Source: Dasypus novemcinctus (Eukaryota; Chordata; Mammalia; Cingulata; Dasypodidae). From it: a stretch of 64,000 nt of DNA. The stretch lies in contig NC_080677.1 in the NCBI RefSeq assembly GCF_030445035.2, positions 24,005,513 to 24,069,512 of the forward strand. The letters are read 5' to 3'. This document shows positions 13,060 through 25,639 of the stretch, piece after piece (positions within the stretch are counted from its first letter, which is position 1; each line of letters opens with the position of its first letter). The position numbers and the translations under genes are program-made. The notes beneath the pieces are model-generated. The model made no database searches. It saw nothing but the letters and a program-made list of their open reading frames with translations, and was not told the DNA's origin.

Positions 13060-13197
13060 CAGTGGTTCTTAAATGTCCCTGCCCATCAGAATTAGCTGGG
13101 AGCTGTAACAATTATTGGGGCTTGTGCCCTACGCCTACAGACTGTCATTTAATTGCTGTGGCCTGTGTAGTCTGGGCTTTGAATAATTTAAAGATCC
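13060..13197 (+). mobile_element. MER5-like hAT element, left part
   Basis: Begins with the inverted-repeat terminus CAGTGGTTCTTAA. The matching right terminus TTTGAGAACCACTG appears only at 17239-17252, after a 4-kb insertion. Confidence 0.65.
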
Positions 13198-16100
13198 CCA
13201 GAGGGCCCTCTGCTTCTGGTAAAGGTAAAGCAATAGAGACCAAATATACCATCATGTGTGAAACAACTAGGAAACAGACAAAGGGCAATAACACCTGACG
13301 GACAGGAGATGAATAAGGTGAGCCCTGCGTGGCCTCAGCTTATTGCTTTGAGAGGGTGTCTAGGCGGTAGTACAGGAGACAGGAATCCAGGCAGAGTTTG
13401 ACAGACGGTTGATGAGGCAGAGCTGAAAGTGTGGGGAGACCACAGGGGGAAGAGTTCATAGGCCAGATTCCAGCAGAGGAGGGACCTACGCAGAGAAAGA
13501 ACTCTGGAGATCTAGATGATCCCGTGGAGTATTCGGTTGAGTATTGATTAGCCTCTGCATCCGAGGAATCCTCTGGAGCCTGTGGGGGGAGAAATATCTG
13601 AAAAGATTAAAAGAAACAGTGCTTTATGCTCAATAGGAATTAGTATCTGTTCCAACCAGCCAGACTGGAAAGCCTCATGATTTACAGGGCATTTGAGAGA
13701 GTACTCAAGAGTTTTGCCTCAAAAGTGTGAAAAATTTAGCCCTAGTCTGAACACTGCCTGTCAGTCTTAAAAGCAAGACCCAAAAGGATCTACTTATTTT
13801 CAAGTATCTTAATTGTATCCCAGAGCAAAGTTCAAGAATATTTATAGGCATACAAAATTATCCATCATCAAACAAGATAAAATTCATGTCTGGCATGCAA
13901 TTACAGATTACCAGTTATACAAAGAAGCAGAAAAACATGACCCATAATATGGAGATAAATCAATCAATGAATATAGCCCAGAATTGACTGACACAGATGT
14001 TAGAATTAGCAGAAAAATACATTTAAACAGTTATTATGACTGTATACCATATGTTCAAAAATTTAAGTAGAGTCATGGAAGATATACAAAAGATATAAAT
14101 CAAACTTCTAGAAGTGAAAACTACAGTGTACGAGATGAAAATATACTGACAGGGATTAATGATAGATTAGACATTGCAGATGAAAAAAAATAGTGAATTT
14201 GAAGACATATTGATAGACACTATTCAAAATGAAACACAGAGAAAAGAGGTTTTTTAAAAATGAGCAGATCAGTGAGCTTGGGAAAACTTTAAGCAACCTA
14301 AAAATGTGTAACTGGAGTCTCTGAAAGGAGGTTGGGGCTGGGGAAGGGAATATATTTGAAGAAAAAGGAGAGAAAATCAAATTGTCAATTTCAGAAATGA
14401 GAGGAGTAACTTCATTATAGATTTTAAAGACATTGAAAGGATAATAAAGGAGTATTATAAACTGTATGTTAATTAATTCAGCAATTTAGAGAAAATGGAC
14501 AAATTCCATGAAACATAAACTACTACAGCTCATTCAAAAAGAAATAGAAATCTGAATAGCTTTGAATTTGTAGTTAAAAACCTTTCCACAAAGAAAATTC
14601 CAGGCCCAGATGACTTCACTGGTGTATTCTACCAAACATTTAAGGAATAAATAAAAACAATTCTACCCAAACTCTTCTAGAAAATTGAAGAGGAGTAAAT
14701 ACTTCACAATTAATTCTATGAGACCAGAATTACTCAGATACTAAAACTAGACAAAGACATTTTCTGAAGAGTAAACAACAAACTCTCATCCCTCATGAAA
14801 ATAGATACAAAAATTCTAAGCAAAATTTTAGGATATTTAATCATGAAAAAGGATAATATATCCTGACTAGATGGGGTGTAGCATGTTAATGTAAGGTTGT
14901 TCTAACATTTGGATTTAAATCAATATAATTCACCAAATTTAACAAACTGAAAAAAGAAAAACTGTACATTAGCTCAATAGATGCACCAAAAGCATTTAAC
15001 AAAATCAAACATCCATTTCTGAAAAAAGTCTCAGCGAACTAGGAATAGAAAGGAACTTCTTCAGTCTGACAAAGAGCATATACAAAAAATGTACAGTCAA
15101 TATTACAATTAATTGTGAAATATCGCATGCTTTCTCTAAGATTGAGAATAACTCAGGGGTGATTATTCTTACCATTGCTATTCAACATTGTACTGCTAGT
15201 TCTAACCATTGCAGTAGGGATGAAAAAGAAATAAAAAATCATGCTACCTGGAAAGAAAGAAGTAAAATTATTTCTACTCACTGTACCATCTATGTAGAAA
15301 ATACATATTTACCACACACACACACACACAAAACCCTTACTGGAACAAATAAATGTAGTTAGCAAGGTTTATTATATTCTATAATAAATTGCTTTTCTAA
15401 ATCCTAATATATACATATTATATTCTAAAAATAATAAATTGGGTTTCAATATAAAATCAGAAATTTAAATTAAAACACAATATTTACCCTAGCATGAAAT
15501 GATTAGGGATAAAATCTAGCAAAAGATGTGAAAGACCTGTATACTTAAAACTATAAAACATTGCTGGGAGAAATTAAAGAAGACCCAAGTGAAAGGAGGG
15601 ATATATTGGGTTCATGGGTCGAAAGACCCACTATTGTAAAGATGCCAAATTTCCCCCAGATTGGTCTGAAAATTCACCACAATCTCATTCAAAATTCCAA
15701 CAGGCTCATTTTGTAGAAATTGATAAACTAAGGCTAAATTTCATTTGAAAAGACAGAGAACCTAGAATAGCCAAAACAACCTTGAAAAAGAAGAAATAAG
15801 ATGGAAGTACCAATACTACCTAATTTCAAGACTTTTATATAGCTGCAGTAAGCAAGACAGTATGGTATTGGTGTTAAGATCAACAAATAGACCAATGGAA
15901 CAGAATACAGAGCCGAGAAATAGGCCCAGTGGACAACTGACATTGACAAAGATGCAAAGGTGGAGAAAGGGTAGTCTTTTTAACAAATGGTACTGGAACA
16001 ATAAGCAAAAATGACCATCAATCAATACCTCAAATCATATACAAAAGTTAACTCAAGATGAATCATAGATCTGAATGTGAAACCTAAACTATAAGACTTC

Positions 16101-16474
16101 TGGTAGAAAACATGGGAGAAAAACTTTGTGGCTTTGAATTGGATAAATATTTTTAGGGATGATAACAAAATCATGATCCATAAAATTACAAATTTATCAA
16201 TTGTGCTTCATCAAAATATAAAACTTCTGCTCTTTGACAGACACCAAGAAAATGAAAAGGCAGAATGGTAGAAAATATTTGCAACTCATAAGTCCTATGT
16301 GACCAGAAAATATAAAGAAATTTCAAAACAATAATTAGAAAACAAAATTTTAAAACAGTAGTAAGAATGTTATGAGCAGATTAGAACACTTTGCCCAAGT
16401 ATATATGCAGATTTAAGCACATAAAAAGATGCCTAGGTCTTATTCAGCTGGGAAATGCAAATTAAAATACAATG

Positions 16475-16553
16475 AGGGAAGAGGGTGTAACTGAGTGGGT
16501 GAGCACCTGCACGAGGTTCTGGGTTCAATCCCTGATACCTCCTAAAAAAAAAA
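16475..16553 (+). mobile_element. Short DAS-type SINE nested in L1
   Basis: tRNA-like head with GTGGGTGAGCACCTGC and box B GGTTCAATCCC, then an A-tail. It interrupts the ORF2 3' region of the surrounding L1. Confidence 0.7.
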
Positions 16554-16756
16554 GTGAGTAAATAAATAAAAACCCTACATGAGATGCCACTACACATATT
16601 TTAGAATAGCTGAAATTAAAGAGATTGATCATATCAACTATTGTCAAGAGTGTGTAGAACTGAACCTCTCATACACTGCTGGTGGGAATGCAACAGGGCA
16701 CAACCACTTTGGAAAATAGATTGGCAGTTTCTTAAAAAATTAAGCAAAAATGTATA

Positions 16757-16780
16757 GTCCAATCCAATCCAATCCAATCA
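16757..16780 (+). repeat. (TCCAA)n microsatellite
   Basis: About four and a half perfect copies of the pentamer TCCAA inside the L1. Confidence 0.85.
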
Positions 16781-17181
16781 TTCAGCTCATAGGTTTTGCC
16801 CAAGAGAAATGAAAGCATATTTCCATTAAAAAAAAAAGAAATGTATTTATGAATATTTGTAGTGGGCTTCAATTTTAACAGCCAAGAAACTGGAAACAAC
16901 CCAAATATCCATCAACAGGTGACAGGATAAACAAACTGTTGTATATCCATACAGGGGACTGCTTCTCAAAATAAAAAGGATCAAGTGTTGATACATGCTA
17001 CACCATGGATGAATGTCAAAATAATTATGTCAAGTGAAAGGAGCCAGATAAAATATGTTTAGTATCTTACTCTTGTAGAGATGGTTTCTCTGGGGTATAT
17101 ATGTTTCATACTTATCAAATTGCATGTTTTAAATATGCAATATGTAATTTATGTTAATTATACCTCAATATAGTTTTTCGT

Positions 17182-17205
17182 GTTTTTTTTTTTTTTTTTT
17201 TTTTT
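17182..17205. repeat. Poly(T) run of about 24
   Basis: An uninterrupted T-run at the 3' boundary of a sense L1, where an A-tail would be expected. Confidence 0.85.
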
Positions 17206-17207
17206 AA

Positions 17208-17252
17208 TGATTCCCATGTGGTTCAAGAAACTGATGAGTTTGAGAACCACTG
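17208..17252 (+). mobile_element. MER5-like hAT element, right part
   Basis: Ends in TTTGAGAACCACTG, the inverted partner of the terminus at 13060. Together the two pieces make an element of about 180 bp, the MER5 size. Confidence 0.6.
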
Positions 17253-18761
17253 CTCCACTCTCTCAGGTCCCTGGTTTCACTCCGGGAGGCAACCCATTCT
17301 AAGCAGTTTCTTGGGTATCATTCTGGAAATATTATACATATACAGTTATACATGAAGAAACATATTCTTTCTTTGAATTCACAAATGGTAGCATACTTTG
17401 TATACTCTTCTGTACTTCAGTTTTTCACTTACTATAACTTGGAGATCATTCCATATCAATAAATATGCAATACCTTCACTCTACACACTAATGTTGAATC
17501 TGGATTCTGCCAAAGCCTGTTGTTTTGATTATATAAGGTGGTACTATAGGCTTATTTTAAAACCTCTTAGGAGCAAACATGTAAAGAGAATAAATGCTAA
17601 AATGTTTTTTCAGGCATGCCCTTAAGTCCTCATCCTCCTGCTACATAATATGATTAAATGCTTTCATCTATGTGGACATACAAGCTTTCTAGAACACCAT
17701 GTTCAGTATGAGTTAGATAGTTGTGTGTGTGTGGGGGGGGTTTAAACAGGTAAACTGAGTATATCTATGTGAAATATTCAGAATTTTTTTATTTTTTGAG
17801 AAGTTCTTATGATATTCTAGTTGCTTTTCTTGCCACCCCAATATGAAATTTGATGTTTAATTTGTTCTTCCTTATTCAACAGTTTTTAAAATCCTTTTTG
17901 TCCTTTACTAGTTAATTTGATGTTCTTTAGTCCATAACTCTTAAGGAGATGTGTACTATATAGGAATCTGTTACAAGCTTGCACTTTTGGCAAAGAAATT
18001 ATTTTGGTAAATCTTTGTGTGTGTGCGTGTGTGTGTGAAGTGATGACTTTTTTCCCCGTAAAGTTAACCTCAGGTTTTGGTTTATAGACAGTGTTGCAAG
18101 GGGAAGACCATGTACAAAGACAAGGTACCAATTTATTTAGAGGCCTGTATTCCTTAATGACCATTTATGGTTCCTTCACAGGTTTTCTAGGAAATTTTCA
18201 GTCTTAAAGCATCAAATTGTACATCATCCAAACTATCCATATCGTTATATTCTCCATGTATTTGCTAGGTTTGTTAGTGAACGTTCAGTCTCTTTATGAC
18301 TAATAATATTTTGAACAATTTGCAGCATATAATCAGATGTTGAATTGGACAGTTTATATCAGTTGAATGTTTGTTTTGAATTTATTGGCTAATGAAGTCA
18401 GTGAGAAGATTTATTGCAGCTCCTAGTAGTAAATGCATTTGCTCGTTATGCTTTCACATCATGAAATACAGGTTCCTGAGGTCGGATTTCACCGCTCCTT
18501 GTTCACCTTGCCCTGTGACATTTATGTGGGATTTCAGGAGCTTGTTCTGTCCTATCCTCTCCACTTGTTTGCTTGTGTTTGGCCCTGAGGTCATGTGTTT
18601 GAGGCGTCTACAATAGGATAAATGCAGTTGTTTTGCATGTCATCTTTCCCTGAAGTGGTTGCCTCGTGTCTGAGAAAATGTTTTTATTGACTAGCAAATC
18701 CTCTTTAATAAACCCTTGCCCATCCCTGAGTTCTTAAGTTTCAGTTTACTCTCTAACCTAG
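17253..18761. other. TBX20 intron preceding penultimate exon
   Basis: Mostly unique DNA. It contains a G-run near 17730 and a (TG)n microsatellite at about 18016-18038. A polypyrimidine stretch and the acceptor TCTCTAACCTAG lead into the exon at 18762. Confidence 0.6.
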
Positions 18762-18874
18762 GGAAAGTGTGGAGAGCCTGATTCAAAAGCATTCCTATGC
18801 CCGCTCACCCATCCGCACCTACGGAGGAGAAGAGGATGTCCTGGGGGATGAGAGTCAGACAACACAGAATCGAG
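18762..18874 (+). CDS. TBX20: TBX20 penultimate coding exon
   Basis: TBX20 is a T-box transcription factor of heart and motor-neuron development that acts in the nucleus. The 113-nt exon follows the acceptor CTAACCTAG and ends at the donor GAG|GTAAGA. Its first base completes a codon, then it reads ESVESLIQKHSYARSPIRTY, followed by GGEEDVLGDESQTTQNR and one leftover G. This matches, from memory, the region just after the T-box of vertebrate TBX20 almost residue for residue. It belongs to the C-terminal regulatory domain; the DNA-binding exons lie upstream of the window. Phase matches the next exon exactly (G plus GG makes glycine). The incoming intron exceeds 18.7 kb. Confidence 0.95.
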
Positions 18875-20444
18875 GTAAGACAGCCCCGAGGTTGGGGGAC
18901 TGCTGGGGGCAGCGGCACCTAAAGGAGAATAAAGGCAGGTCGTCGATGAGTCTTCTGACCACATAGACACACTGCCACGGCCCAGAAAGCGTTTCAGGAG
19001 CCTTTCCAAGAAGCAACAGCCTCTGGTGCTAATTTTCACAGATTTTTTATTTTACCTATGAATCTTAAGTAATTCTGCTGCCTGAGGGTTACCTGTGGGA
19101 TAATTTTCTTGGAAAAGGAGATTGAGCCTTTGAGCCACAGGTCAGCAGTTTCTTGTCCGCAATTTACTGTAAAAGAGCTCTTGGATTTGGGGGTGGTCTC
19201 TTAGTCTTTCTATATCTTAATTTTGTAATTTGGAAATCAGGGAATATACCTATTCCTTCTACGCCAGGAGTATCTTATTAGGATCAAAGACTAAAATGGA
19301 AAACACTTTTTAAAAGAGGATTTTCCTAGTGAAGGGCGTTACAAAGGAACGGAGGGCCCCCATGGTGAGAGCAGGGGGTGCTACAAGTCGCTGTGTCAGA
19401 AAGGCTCAGGGAGGGGGCCTCGGTGCCTGGGAAGAGAGTCCAGAGAGAAGAGGCCAGACGGGCACCTCACCCTGGGAACAGGGATGTTTGTAGGGGGAGA
19501 GAACCCTTTGTCACTTTTAATGCCCGTTACATGAAATAACCTAATCAGTTACTTCCTGACTAAATCATCACTAGCAATTATGCAATTGGAAAATTCAGCG
19601 TCAATGTCAATGCTTGCCTAAACTTGCAGCTGCCGCAAGGCAAGAAAAACGTATTCTTGTGGGTTCTGGTACTGGCTTTGGAAACCAGGTGGCCTTGTTG
19701 AGGCTCCAGGGTCCAGCCTTCCTGTGGAGATGCTGCAGAGGTCAGGACGGATGCGGACCTTTTGAGCTCCTTTCAAGGGAGTTCGATCATCGCTGGCGGG
19801 CAGAGGGCATTGCAGCGTTTGTCTCTCTCTGGGAGTAGGCAGGTCATCTAATGAGTAACATCTTTTTCCATCCAGTAAATTCTTCCACCCAGGATGTCAA
19901 TGATACCTTCTCATCAGACACATAGATTTGTGTTGGCAAGTTTGTCTTTTGAAATTGCAGATCTAGTAAATACTTCTGAAAATAAATCTGCCTTGGGAAA
20001 CGGACTTGGCCCAGTGGTTAGGGCCTCCGTCTACCACATGGGAGGTCCGCGGTTCAAACCCCGGGCCTCCTTGACCCGTGTGGAGCTGGCCATGTGCAGT
20101 GCTGATGCGCGCAAGGAGTGCCGTGCCACGCAAGGGTGTCCCCCGCATGGGGTAGCCCCACGCGCAAGGAGTGCACCCATAGGGAGAGCCGCCCAGCGTG
20201 AAAAGAAAGAGCAGCCTGCCCAGGAATGGCGCCGCCCACACTTCCCGTGCCGCTGACGACAACAGAAGCGGACAAAGAAACAAGACGCAGCAAATAGACA
20301 CAGAGAACAGACAACCGGGGGGGGGGGGAATTAAATAAATAAATAAATCTTTAAAAAAAAAAAATCTGCCTTTACAGATAATTTACTTCTTGCTTTGTGC
20401 GTTGAGCTTGAGTTTCCAGTCTAATGAGGTGTTTTTCCTTACAG
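18875..20444. other. TBX20 last intron
   Basis: A 1570-bp intron between donor GTAAGA and acceptor CCTTACAG. A full DAS SINE fills 19995-20361. The remainder is unique. A branch-point-like CTAAT lies at 20421-20425, about 20 bases before the exon, with a T-rich tract after it. Confidence 0.85.
19995..20361 (+). mobile_element. Full-length DAS SINE in TBX20 last intron
   Basis: Complete long DAS element: GGGAAACGGACTTGG start, tRNA-Ala-like head with box B GGTTCAAACCC, GC-rich body, an AATTAAATAAATAAAT stretch and an A-tail. An 11-bp target duplication AAATCTGCCTT flanks it at 19984-19994 and 20362-20372. It is sense to TBX20 and ends only 83 bp before the last exon. Open frames inside it are shadows. 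Confidence 0.95.
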
Positions 20445-20785
20445 GGTCAGCCTTTACAACATCTGATAATTTGTCTCTCAGCTCCTGGGTGTCGTCTTCT
20501 TCCAGTTTTCCTGGATTTCAGCACCCACAGTCCCTGACAGCTCTTGGCACCAGCACAGCCTCCATAGCAACACCCATTCCTCACCCCATACAGGGCTCCC
20601 TGCCGCCATACAGCCGGCTGGGGATGCCTCTGACCCCATCGGCCATTGCCAGCTCCATGCAAGGGAGCGGCCCCACGTTCCCTTCTTTCCACATGCCCCG
20701 ATACCATCACTACTTTCAGCAGGGGCCCTACGCCGCTATCCAAGGACTGCGCCATTCCTCGGCTGTGATGACTCCATTTGTATGA
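20445..20785 (+). CDS. TBX20: TBX20 last coding exon with stop
   Basis: The exon starts after TTTTTCCTTACAG. It encodes glycine (shared codon), then SAFTTSDNLSLSSWVSSSSS, continues through a Ser/Pro-rich stretch, and ends in the Tyr/His/Gln-rich tail PRYHHYFQQGPYAAIQGLRH followed by SSAVMTPFV and the stop TGA at 20783-20785. This tail is diagnostic of TBX20 and carries the C-terminal transcriptional regulatory region. There are no frameshifts, and base use (C-ending codons) contrasts with the AT-rich flanks. Together with the previous exon it gives about 150 residues, roughly a third of the protein as I recall it (about 447 aa in human). Confidence 0.96.
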
Positions 20786-20960
20786 CTCTAAATATCGGCG
20801 AATCCAGATCCAAAATGTGCCATTTGGGTATGGAAATAAAGGACAGGGTTGGGGAGTTGGGATGTGTGGGGATTTGGAGCAGGGTCTCTCCAGGCAACAT
20901 GGGACCTGTTAAACAGGAGAGCTGGACTCGCAATAAAACTTACCACTTATGGAACGCACC
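20786..20960 (+). terminator. TBX20: TBX20 3' UTR with candidate polyadenylation signals
   Basis: Two AATAAA hexamers follow the stop, at 20835-20840 and 20932-20937. Either could end the short-UTR transcript. The real cleavage site cannot be decided from sequence alone, and the UTR may extend further. Confidence 0.45.
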
Positions 20961-23900
20961 ATGGACCAGACTCCATCCACAGTCGGAGGACAGCTGTGGA
21001 GTTCATTCTTTCAGGAGAGTCAGTGTCAACTCCTTGGCCAATCTAATTCCTGCAACTTAATAGTATGTCAGCCTACCCAGAAAGTTTAATAATACAGAAT
21101 CTTACAGTGCATTATTCCTGGTGGTTAAAAAAAATGCTGTGTTGATGCAGTAATGTATAAAATCAATGTGTATAGGGTTTCTTTCAGTTTTGCACAGGTT
21201 AAGAGAATTTTCAAAGAGGCAATACTGACTATCTGACTAACTTACATCAATTTCTCCCTGTAGATAATGGGAGTCAATAGAGAAATATTTGTAGTGCTGT
21301 AGCTTAAGCATGTCAGTTTTCCTTTGTGTTATTAATAGTTTGTTGGGACGAGAGCTGAGATAATGCCAATGCATCCTGTTTTGTGGATGTGATTCGGTTG
21401 TAATTATGTCACAAAATTCTTTTGTAAAATTGTCAGTACCAGACAAGCTCAGTTCTCAAAGTTCTGTCTTTCTTCTTCCTAATTCTCTTTCTTATAAGTA
21501 CTTAACATTTATGAAGGAAAAACTTTCCATATACAATCTTGAAGGAAGAGCCTATATGTATTACATTGCAAAACTGAAGTTTTATTTTTCCAGGCTGGCA
21601 TTCTAAATACACTCTAAATGTATATAGAGTGTTTGAAGAATACTCTAAAGCCTATAATGCATGATGTTATGTAAAACTTTCTTTCACTTACAGCTGAAAA
21701 ACAAAAAAGATTGTTGCCGTGTTCTGGAAGATATTTCTCTGCAAATGTGTGAAAATCCTCTTACTTTCCACTTTACCTTTGGGAGAGCTTATGGATTATA
21801 CCATGCACTGGGCTAAATTCTCTTTCTTGGTAAACCTGCTTTGTTGTTAGGTTAACAGTTGCCATTGATTGACAACTATTTTTGAATGACAATTCTAGAT
21901 GACCCATATAGCCACAATTGAATCTATGCTCATGTGTCCATATATCTGATTTGTCCTTTTTTCCTCCTTACTATGTTCCATTCAGTGACTCCCGTAACAT
22001 TTTTTTAGGTCTATAACGTGTAATTGCATGTTAATTCCCTGTCTGAAACATTGACAGTCCTTTTAAGCAAACCTAAACATTCATCTACTTTATTTTCAAC
22101 TCTTGCTGTTTTCCTAAACCTTCCTTTAATGCTTGTAATAGTACTTAATTATATTTTAGGTATATATTATCGGTATATTCTTTTTGAGCAACATGTATCT
22201 AAGCATTTACAGTCAGGGTAATACATTTGGCATTTTGCAACAGTTTGTTTCCATACTACTACTCAATGAAGTCACTAATCTTTCAACTTTAGATATAATG
22301 CATTCCAGCTACAGGATGTAACTTGACTTCTTAGCAAGGATCCCTAAAACTCTCTTTAATTTAATTTAAATTTTTGTATGTAATATTCATTTTACTCTAT
22401 TCTGACCGAAAAAGTACTAAATCTGTTAAAAGAGATGGGGAAATACTGCTGTTGACAGTCAAAGTGTACCTGGTGATAAATGCAGTATACTATCACATTA
22501 GACCCTAGCAGGATTTTCTGTGGTTTCTTTTAATGTTAGGCTTTTCTGTATCAAACACCTTTCTTGAACATTTCCAGTCTAAGAAACAAGGCACAGTGCC
22601 AGGGCCTGTCTGTGTGATGCCACTGTTGCATTTTGCACTTGCCTTTCTCTATTGTATCTCAAGGTTTACTTATGGAGAAGCATGGACTGTGTTAACAAAG
22701 CCTGTCGAAGCCTTGTGGCAGACACTATAGCCTAATTTCTAACACCTTGCTTATTATGCTTTAGTATCCTCTGGTAGTTTGTTTTCAAACAAAGCACAGA
22801 TGTGCATTTCTTAACAACAACAATGAAGCAGTTATAAGTGAAGTGTAAAGTAAATACCCATAGACTAGGATATAAGTTAGATATTTAGTAGTTGGGCTGT
22901 TGCCAGGGCTCCTTTTACAACAGAGCACTGCCGCTTAAAGTGCCGCTTAAAAAAAAAGAAAGATGCTCCTTTACATTATGCTGCTCAATACCCTGATCAA
23001 TTACTGACTTCCTGAAGTGAATCTGTGTCTGAATTACCTTTTCAAAGAGGATGAAAGAATTATCCTAGTACTCTTTTGGCATTTCTCCCAATCTGTGTGC
23101 CTCAAAGTAGGTTTGTGTGTTCTTGTTAATACAGTTTTGCATCAGCATTTTCTGACTTGAAAACTTTGTTTTGTAATTAAGCAATAGAAGACTAAAAATA
23201 AGTACAGTGATTAGAGAAAACATACCTAAAATTCTAAACTGGATATATTTTTTAAGTATTTGGTATTCAAATTAGAGAGAAGAAGCACAAATGGAATGGA
23301 TCTTAGCCTGATCAGAGTTACTCTAGCCACAGAAATTTACCTAATTCCACCTTTCTGCACTATTCTGTTTGTTAATTCTTACTGAACCCCCTGGGAATTT
23401 GAGATTGAAAACTGCAAAGACTTTTTTATAGAAAGTAACTGCAAGAGCTAACTAGTTAATGGTAAAGGCAATTAAATAATAAAAAGCATCAGTTATAGTA
23501 TATTTGGAATAAATTCAGGGTTTCCTCCTGAGGATATTAGGGAATCAAAAAGTAATGGCTGATGTGCAGTACTGCTAAAAAGAGGGCCTGCCAGACCTGC
23601 TTTGTCAAACCCTAAGGAAGCAATTCATAATTTAGTGGGTTCTGCGTATTTATCAATAATTCTACATTGAATCATTTCTCTTACTTAAATCTTCTCCCCT
23701 CCTCTGTCCACTCTTAACAGGACAAAGGTAAATTGTATCCAGTTTGTGTCTACTATATCACAAATTATTAGGTAACAAGGTCTAGATTAATGAATTTAGG
23801 ATCGCATTACTGGTCCTTCTGAGTTTATAACAAAGGTATTTTGTCTAAAAGGCCTACCACTGTTTCTAGTAGGTGTGCATCAAGTAGGAGGTATTAAGAA

Positions 23901-25639
23901 GCTTCCTGGCATTAATTTATGATCCAGCAAAAGCTCTGTGTGGGGCTGTATTATAGAAGTTACATTGACTTCTGGGGTATTCCAAAACCTCCCCTTCCCC
24001 TCATCCTTATCCCTGCCACTGTACATCTCCATCCACAATGACAGAGAGAGAGAGAGAACCCACCAAAAGCCAAGAAATAAACATTCCCAGAAGTAAAGCA
24101 TACTTATCCCATACTGCCTATGAATTTGTCATTTCCACATTAGCTTTTCAGACTGAACTGCTTATATTTAAGCTGAATTATATGCACAAAAATTGGCTTC
24201 AAATAAAGTGGATGGACCCATTAAATATGCAGTCAAGCTTAGCCATGACTCAGTAACTGAAGTTAAAAAAATTCAGTTATATAAAGTGTAGGGTCACATA
24301 TTGCAAGAAAAACATTTTTACTCAATCTTCCATTGACTAAACAAGGAAAACTTCACTATTTGACATGTAAGAAATAAACATTATTAAAAACAAAGCAATA
24401 CTATATCCTAAATCTAGAAAGAAAATTGGATCGAAAAGATTTTATACTTTCTGCATTGGAGAGCCTGGCCTAGGTGGAGGATACACTTTTATGTGTTATT
24501 TTAGAATGTAAAGATTTTTTTGTAAATGATCAAAGGGACAGTTACAATCTCTTAAATTTTTAGAAAACTACAAGAAGAATCCTTCTATCACTGCTATTCC
24601 ATGCTAATTATAAAATCTCCCAATAGTCTTTCTTCAGCAGACTTTAAACATACAATGGTTCATGTATAAATTTTTGATAGGCAAATAATCCTTAAGTATT
24701 TTCTGGTCCTTCTTTCTCTGTCCCTCCCCCAAATAATTTCAATCTGCTCTCTTTTTAACAGTGTCCTGATAATAAGAAAATAAAAACATTTTGGAATAAT
24801 ATACCTCTAATTCATCTGGACAAAAAATACAATTTGTTGTATTTTACTTTTGGTACATTTAAATATTGTATTTAGTTGTTTCTATCTTATTTTCAGAAAT
24901 TTAAAAAATTCTTTTATTCCTAAGGGAAAAATTGGACATAGCCTCTTTAGTAGACTTTACCACAGTTCCATTGTTTGCTGTGTTCATTTGTTTAACAAAC
25001 TGTGTGAGAACAGTCACTGTAATGAGTGTGTGTGTGTTTAGGGCTTGGGGTGGGGAGGGCCTGGGAAATGTTTTATGAAAAAAGAAGTTATAATCCTAGT
25101 CCTATGAAGTAACATCCAATGAAGTTTCTTTTTAAGTGCAATATATTTATTTCTGCTAGAAATGTATTATCAATACTGTGTAATATTTGAAGCATTATGC
25201 GTTATTTGTAAACAGCTTAAAATTATATATTACCCAAAATTGTACAGAAGTACAGATGTGTGGATATGAATTTCTTTCATTAAAAATGGTGTGTTTTTAT
25301 ATAGATATGCACACACATTTACATCTTTCGTTATGTTACACTGTTTGCTTTGAACTTTTACTCTACCTGCATATCCTTAGAATCACATGACTTTCTTTGC
25401 ACCTGTCTGTATTGAAAGATATTGAAGACTCCATAGAGCTTAAAAAACTCCTCTCAATAAAGTCATGAGCACTTGAATGCACTGTTATGATATTACACAA
25501 AGTATTCCGACATAGAATAAGATTGGCCACATTCAAAGTCTTCATCCTTCTTCCATGACAGTCCTTCAAAATATTTAAATTTATCATACCTACTGCTTTC
25601 CAAAGTCTTCTTTATTACCCTTAATTTTTTGTGTATGCC
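20961..25639. other. TBX20 downstream flank, largely unique
   Basis: About 4.7 kb of AT-rich DNA without recognisable repeats, RNA genes or exons. Its low repeat content is striking compared with the next 15 kb. It may hold extended TBX20 3' UTR or regulatory elements, but I see no specific motif to support that. Confidence 0.5.

Larger units (their letters stand above)
13198..17181 (+). mobile_element. L1M/HAL1-type LINE, sense, degenerate
   Basis: Bases 13600-14390 resemble the ORF1/HAL1 region of old mammalian L1. Bases 14390-17160 follow ORF2 in sense through the reverse transcriptase and 3' region (for example GGTGGGAATGCAACAGGGCA and CAACCCAAATATCCATCAAC). All frames are broken. A short DAS SINE is nested at 16475. 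The element splits a MER5-like transposon, so it is the younger of the two. Confidence 0.8.

Noticed and set aside
1-18761. Upstream TBX20 exons (T-box)
   Set aside because: Looked for T-box coding sequence with splice sites in this stretch and found none.
20040-20060. tRNA gene suggested by box A/B motifs in the SINE head (same in every DAS copy)
   Set aside because: These are tRNA-derived SINE heads without a full cloverleaf and with SINE body and A-tail; not functional tRNA genes.
19963-20314. Open frames such as MSICCVLFLCPLLL and similar ones repeated across the window
   Set aside because: All lie in DAS SINE copies and recur identically at each SINE; not genes.
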